Source: an uncultured Collinsella sp. (GTDB taxonomy: Bacteria; Actinomycetota; Coriobacteriia; Coriobacteriales; Coriobacteriaceae). From it: 25,003 bases of DNA. Position 1 is the first letter of the stretch. Each line of letters opens with the position of its first letter. The notes under the pieces were generated by a model, which did not search any database, was not told the DNA's origin, and worked only from the letters and a program-made list of their open reading frames with translations. The stretch spans positions 1-25,003 of the forward strand of contig CABUOF010000028.1 of the NCBI GenBank assembly GCA_902493125.1, written 5' to 3'. Of this stretch, positions 22,258 through 25,003 are shown piece by piece. Both the position numbers and the translations under genes were made by a program.

Positions 22258-22278
22258 GGGCGGGCACGAAACCCGCCC
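22258..22278 (-). terminator. Hairpin between aspartate kinase and asd genes
   Basis: GGGCGGG / CCCGCCC with a 7-nt loop; on the minus strand it is followed by TGTTCTTG, a weak U-tract. It could reduce read-through from the aspartate kinase gene into asd. Next to it lies a perfect 11-bp tandem repeat, CGAAACGAAAC twice (22282-22303), of unknown meaning. Confidence 0.5.
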
Positions 22279-22313
22279 CGTCGAAACGAAACCGAAACGA
22301 AACGCCCCGCCGT

Positions 22314-22343
22314 AGATTTTTGGCGCGTGCCCCAACAATCTAC
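22314..22343 (-). terminator. Short stem-loop just after the aspartate kinase gene
   Basis: TAGATT ... AATCTA with an inner TGGCGC / GCCCCA partial pairing, 11 bp past the aspartate kinase stop codon. It is probably a weak terminator or 3'-end structure. Confidence 0.35.
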
Positions 22344-22354
22344 CGAGACAGTCG

Positions 22355-23743
22355 CTACTTGTGGAGTGCCGACAGGGCGGGATCGACCGGCGCGGGAGCC
22401 TCCAGGTCGGAGACCTTCACAATGCCGTTCTCATCGGAGAAGGCACGGTAGATGGTCCGGATCGCCAGATCGAAGTCCTTCTCCTCGACACCGATAATGA
22501 TGTTGATCTCGTCGCAGCTCTGCGAAATCATGCGCACGCTCACGCCGGCCTGGCCGAGCATGCCAAACAGATGGCCCGAGATGCCCGCGCGACCGCGCAG
22601 GTTACGGCCAACGGTTGCGATGAGCGCCAAGCCCTCGACAACCTCGATCTCGAGCGGCTCGACCTCCTGCTGAATGTCGCCCACGAGCGAGTACAGCGAA
22701 TCGTGAACGTCCTGCTCCTGCACCACGGCGCCAAAGCGGTCGACACCGGTGGGCATGTGCTCGACGGAAACGTCATAGCGCTCGAAGACCGAAAGCGCGC
22801 GGCGCATAAAGCCGACGCGGGGCTTGGTGCGGTCGCGGGCGACGTTGATGGCGACAAAACCGCGCTTGCCGGTCACGCCGGTAATGATGGGCTCTGCCTC
22901 GCCCTCATCAGCCGTCTCGCTAATAATGGTGCCGGGGTCCTGCGGCGCATTGGTGTTCTTGATGACCAGCGGAATACCGGCCTCGCGCACGGGGAACACA
23001 GCCTCCTCGTGCAGGACGCTCGCGCCCATGTACGAAAGCTCGCGCAGCTCCTCGTAGGTAACGCGGGCGATGGGCTGAGCCTCGGGCACGATGCGCGGAT
23101 CGGCAGAGTAGAAACCCGAGACGTCGGTCCAGTTCTCGTACAGATCGGCACCCAGGCACTTGGCCAGGATCGAGCCGGAAATATCGCCGCCGCCACGATC
23201 GAGCAGCTTAATCTGGCCCTCACGCGTCGCGCCGTAGAAGCCAGGCATAACAAAGCCGCCCTGCTGACCGTACTCCTGCACCAGCTCGGAGGTGCGATTC
23301 ATGCTGAGCGTACCGTCGTGATGGAACGCTACAACCGTCGCGGCGTCCAGGAACGGTAGGCCCAGGTACTCAGCCATAAGGCGAGCGGTGAAGTACTCGC
23401 CGCGGCTCACGAGCTCCTCGGTGGAGTAACCGCCCGAGCGGGCGCGCTCGGCAAAAGCTGCGAACTCCTCACGGATGGGATAGGTGAGCTCCAGCTCGTC
23501 GGCAATATCAAAGTAGCGCTGGCCGATGTCCTCGAGCAGCTCCTCGCACGACACGTGGTACTTAACGTGCGCGTTAACCAGGTAGAGCAGGTCGGTCACC
23601 TTGGTGTCGCCCTTAAAGCGGCGACCGCAGGCGGAAACCACCACAAAACGGCGAGCCGGGTCGGCATCGACGATGGCCTTGATCTTCTTGAAGTGTTCGG
23701 CGTCGGCGACCGACGAGCCGCCAAACTTGGCAATCTTAATCAT
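22355..23743 (-). CDS. lysC: Aspartate kinase
   Basis: A 462-aa monofunctional aspartokinase, the first step of the aspartate family. The kinase domain opens with KFGGSS (6-11), has the SRGEYFTA motif (113-120) and the LDRGGGDISGS nucleotide/aspartate loop near 205-215. Two ACT domains follow in the C-terminal third (about 310-450), which usually bind the feedback amino acid. The enzyme is longer than the short LysC type. Which end product inhibits it (lysine, threonine or both) cannot be read here. It is divergent from threonine synthase across 104 bp. The ribosome binding site is weak (AAAGG about 14 nt before the ATG). Confidence 0.93.
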   Translation of the reverse strand: MIKIAKFGGSSVADAEHFKKIKAIVDADPARRFVVVSACGRRFKGDTKVTDLLYLVNAHVKYHVSCEELLEDIGQRYFDIADELELTYPIREEFAAFAERARSGGYSTEELVSRGEYFTARLMAEYLGLPFLDAATVVAFHHDGTLSMNRTSELVQEYGQQGGFVMPGFYGATREGQIKLLDRGGGDISGSILAKCLGADLYENWTDVSGFYSADPRIVPEAQPIARVTYEELRELSYMGASVLHEEAVFPVREAGIPLVIKNTNAPQDPGTIISETADEGEAEPIITGVTGKRGFVAINVARDRTKPRVGFMRRALSVFERYDVSVEHMPTGVDRFGAVVQEQDVHDSLYSLVGDIQQEVEPLEIEVVEGLALIATVGRNLRGRAGISGHLFGMLGQAGVSVRMISQSCDEINIIIGVEEKDFDLAIRTIYRAFSDENGIVKVSDLEAPAPVDPALSALHK

Positions 23744-23847
23744 GGGCTGGAGGTTACCTTTCTAAAAAGCCTCTGCGAACCTATTTTGCGCGCTCTGATA
23801 CCATGGTTTCACCGATTGGGACCAAGGCATCCGAGGAGCAGTGTTAT

Positions 23848-25003
23848 ATGGGAACTTATCATAGTACACGAGGACGCACTTTATCGTGCTCAAGTAAGGT
23901 GGCAATCCGCACCGGCATCGCTCCCGACGGGGGTCTGTTTGTCTCGGACGAGCTCGGCACCCAGCAGGTCGATATCAGCTCGCTTGCAGATAAATCGTAC
24001 TTTGAAATCGCTCAAGATGTGTTGGGAATGTTACTGAATGATTACACGACCGAAGAAATTTCGGCGTGTGTCGACGAGGCATATCGCGGCACGTTCGCGA
24101 GCGAAGAGGTCACGCCGCTCGTCAAACTCGACGCCGCACCGGGCGCCGACGCCCCTCAGACCTATGTGATGGAGCTCTTTGGCGGCCCCACGAGCGCCTT
24201 CAAGGACGTCGCCCTGCAGATGCTCCCCCGTCTGATGGCCCGCACCTCTGCCAAGGACGGCGGCGCCGAGCGCATCATGATCGTCACCGCCACGTCTGGC
24301 GACACGGGCAAGGCCGCACTCGCTGGTTTTGCCGATGCTCCGGGCACGGGCATTACCGTCTTTTATCCCGAGGGCAAGGTCAGCCGCGTGCAGAACCTGC
24401 AGATGTCCACGCAGGAGGGCGACAACGTCGCCGTCTGCGGCATCCGCGGCAACTTTGATGACGCCCAGAGCGCCGTCAAGCGCATCTTTGCCGATAAGGA
24501 GCTTGCCGAGCGCCTGGAAGCCGCCGGCACGGTGCTTTCGAGCGCCAACTCCATCAATGTCGGCCGTCTGGTACCGCAGGTCGTCTACTACTTTGCCGCC
24601 TATGCGCAGCTGCTGCGCGCCGGCGCTATCGAGGCTGGCGACGCCGTAGAGTTCTGTGTACCCACCGGCAACTTTGGCGATATCTTGGCCGGCTACTACG
24701 CCAAGCGCATGGGCCTGCCCGTCGCCAAGCTCATCGTCGCGAGCGACAAGAACAACGTGCTTGCCGACTTCCTGACCACCGGCGTCTACGACCGCAACCG
24801 TCCGTTCTTCACGACCATTTCGCCGTCGATGGACATCCTCATCAGCTCCAACCTCGAGCGCATGCTCTACTTCCTGTCCGACGGCGACTGCGAGCTCGTT
24901 GCCGGCCTTATGGAGCAGCTGGCACAAACTGGTCGCTACGAGGTTCCCGCCGAACTGCTGGCCAAGATCCAGAGCGTGTTTGGCTGCGGCTGGGCCAGAG
25001 AGG
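23848..25003 (+). CDS. thrC: Threonine synthase (cut off by window end)
   Basis: The first 385 codons of a PLP-dependent enzyme that turns O-phosphohomoserine into threonine; the stop codon is beyond the window. An N-terminal segment (about 1-90: SRG-like STRGR, GIAPDGGLF, DEAYRGTF) is typical of the bacterial ThrC type. The PLP lysine is K119 (GGPTSAFKDVAL), the phosphate-binding loop is TATSGDTGKAAL, and VPTGNFGDILAGYYAK is the second PLP-contact region. CGAGGAGC lies 9 nt upstream of the ATG. It is transcribed divergently from lysC; together with asd the three genes supply most of the aspartate-to-threonine route. Homoserine dehydrogenase and kinase genes are not in the window. Confidence 0.95.
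   Translation, partial: MGTYHSTRGRTLSCSSKVAIRTGIAPDGGLFVSDELGTQQVDISSLADKSYFEIAQDVLGMLLNDYTTEEISACVDEAYRGTFASEEVTPLVKLDAAPGADAPQTYVMELFGGPTSAFKDVALQMLPRLMARTSAKDGGAERIMIVTATSGDTGKAALAGFADAPGTGITVFYPEGKVSRVQNLQMSTQEGDNVAVCGIRGNFDDAQSAVKRIFADKELAERLEAAGTVLSSANSINVGRLVPQVVYYFAAYAQLLRAGAIEAGDAVEFCVPTGNFGDILAGYYAKRMGLPVAKLIVASDKNNVLADFLTTGVYDRNRPFFTTISPSMDILISSNLERMLYFLSDGDCELVAGLMEQLAQTGRYEVPAELLAKIQSVFGCGWARE

Noticed and set aside
22281..22303. Tandem CGAAACGAAAC as an iteron or operator
   Set aside because: Only two short units with low complexity between two biosynthetic genes; could be chance slippage.
21212..22315. Plus-strand open frame (367 codons) opposite asd
   Set aside because: Antisense to asd, whose motifs are complete; it also runs through the hairpin between asd and lysC.

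Overview
The window looks like a chromosomal segment of a high-GC anaerobic gut actinobacterium of the class Coriobacteriia, most likely Collinsella. That placement is an inference from gene content, codon use and the many hairpin repeats between genes; no rRNA or tRNA gene is present to confirm it. I count 19 protein genes (18 confident to fair, one doubtful). The last one, thrC, runs off the right edge. There is no phage, insertion sequence, CRISPR array or tRNA.

Layout from left to right. (1) 1-1250: a minus-strand pair, a small Cro/C1-type regulator and a DUF2975 membrane protein (YozG/YoaS-like), ending in two terminator hairpins. (2) 1254-3514: a signalling pair on the minus strand, a degenerate GGDEF / receiver / HD-GYP protein followed by a free-standing Hpt protein. 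(3) 3726-7635: an alpha/beta hydrolase (minus), then on the plus strand a radical SAM protein, a methionine aminopeptidase with an N-terminal SEC-C zinc motif, and a D-2-hydroxyacid dehydrogenase. (4) 7893-11745: M18 aminopeptidase (minus), a choloylglycine-hydrolase-like Ntn enzyme with a membrane anchor (plus), and a 6-phosphofructokinase (plus). (5) 11746-13983: a repeat-rich stretch with an XRE-type membrane regulator that has a His-rich linker and a small conserved protein. (6) 13984-19589: a minus-strand two-component system (OmpR-type regulator, then kinase) followed by an ABC ATPase and a large FtsX-type permease, probably one regulon. (7) 19830-21150: an O6-alkylguanine-DNA alkyltransferase, one doubtful ORF, and a GC-rich non-coding block with a tandem hairpin array and a long palindrome. 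(8) 21155-25003: aspartate-family amino acid biosynthesis, with aspartate kinase and aspartate-semialdehyde dehydrogenase on the minus strand and threonine synthase divergent on the plus strand.

The most unusual content is between the genes. Two dispersed hairpin families are present: a 67-bp palindrome (three copies, equal length, conserved outer arms, different self-pairing inner parts) and a 35-bp palindrome (four copies, three of them at or within 1 nt of a stop codon). There are also several unique long hairpins, and a three-unit tandem array in which the stem bases change in a compensating way. These suggest selection on folded structure, in DNA or RNA, and are the best candidates for something undescribed. 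All gene functions are read from motifs and family knowledge; no database search was possible.
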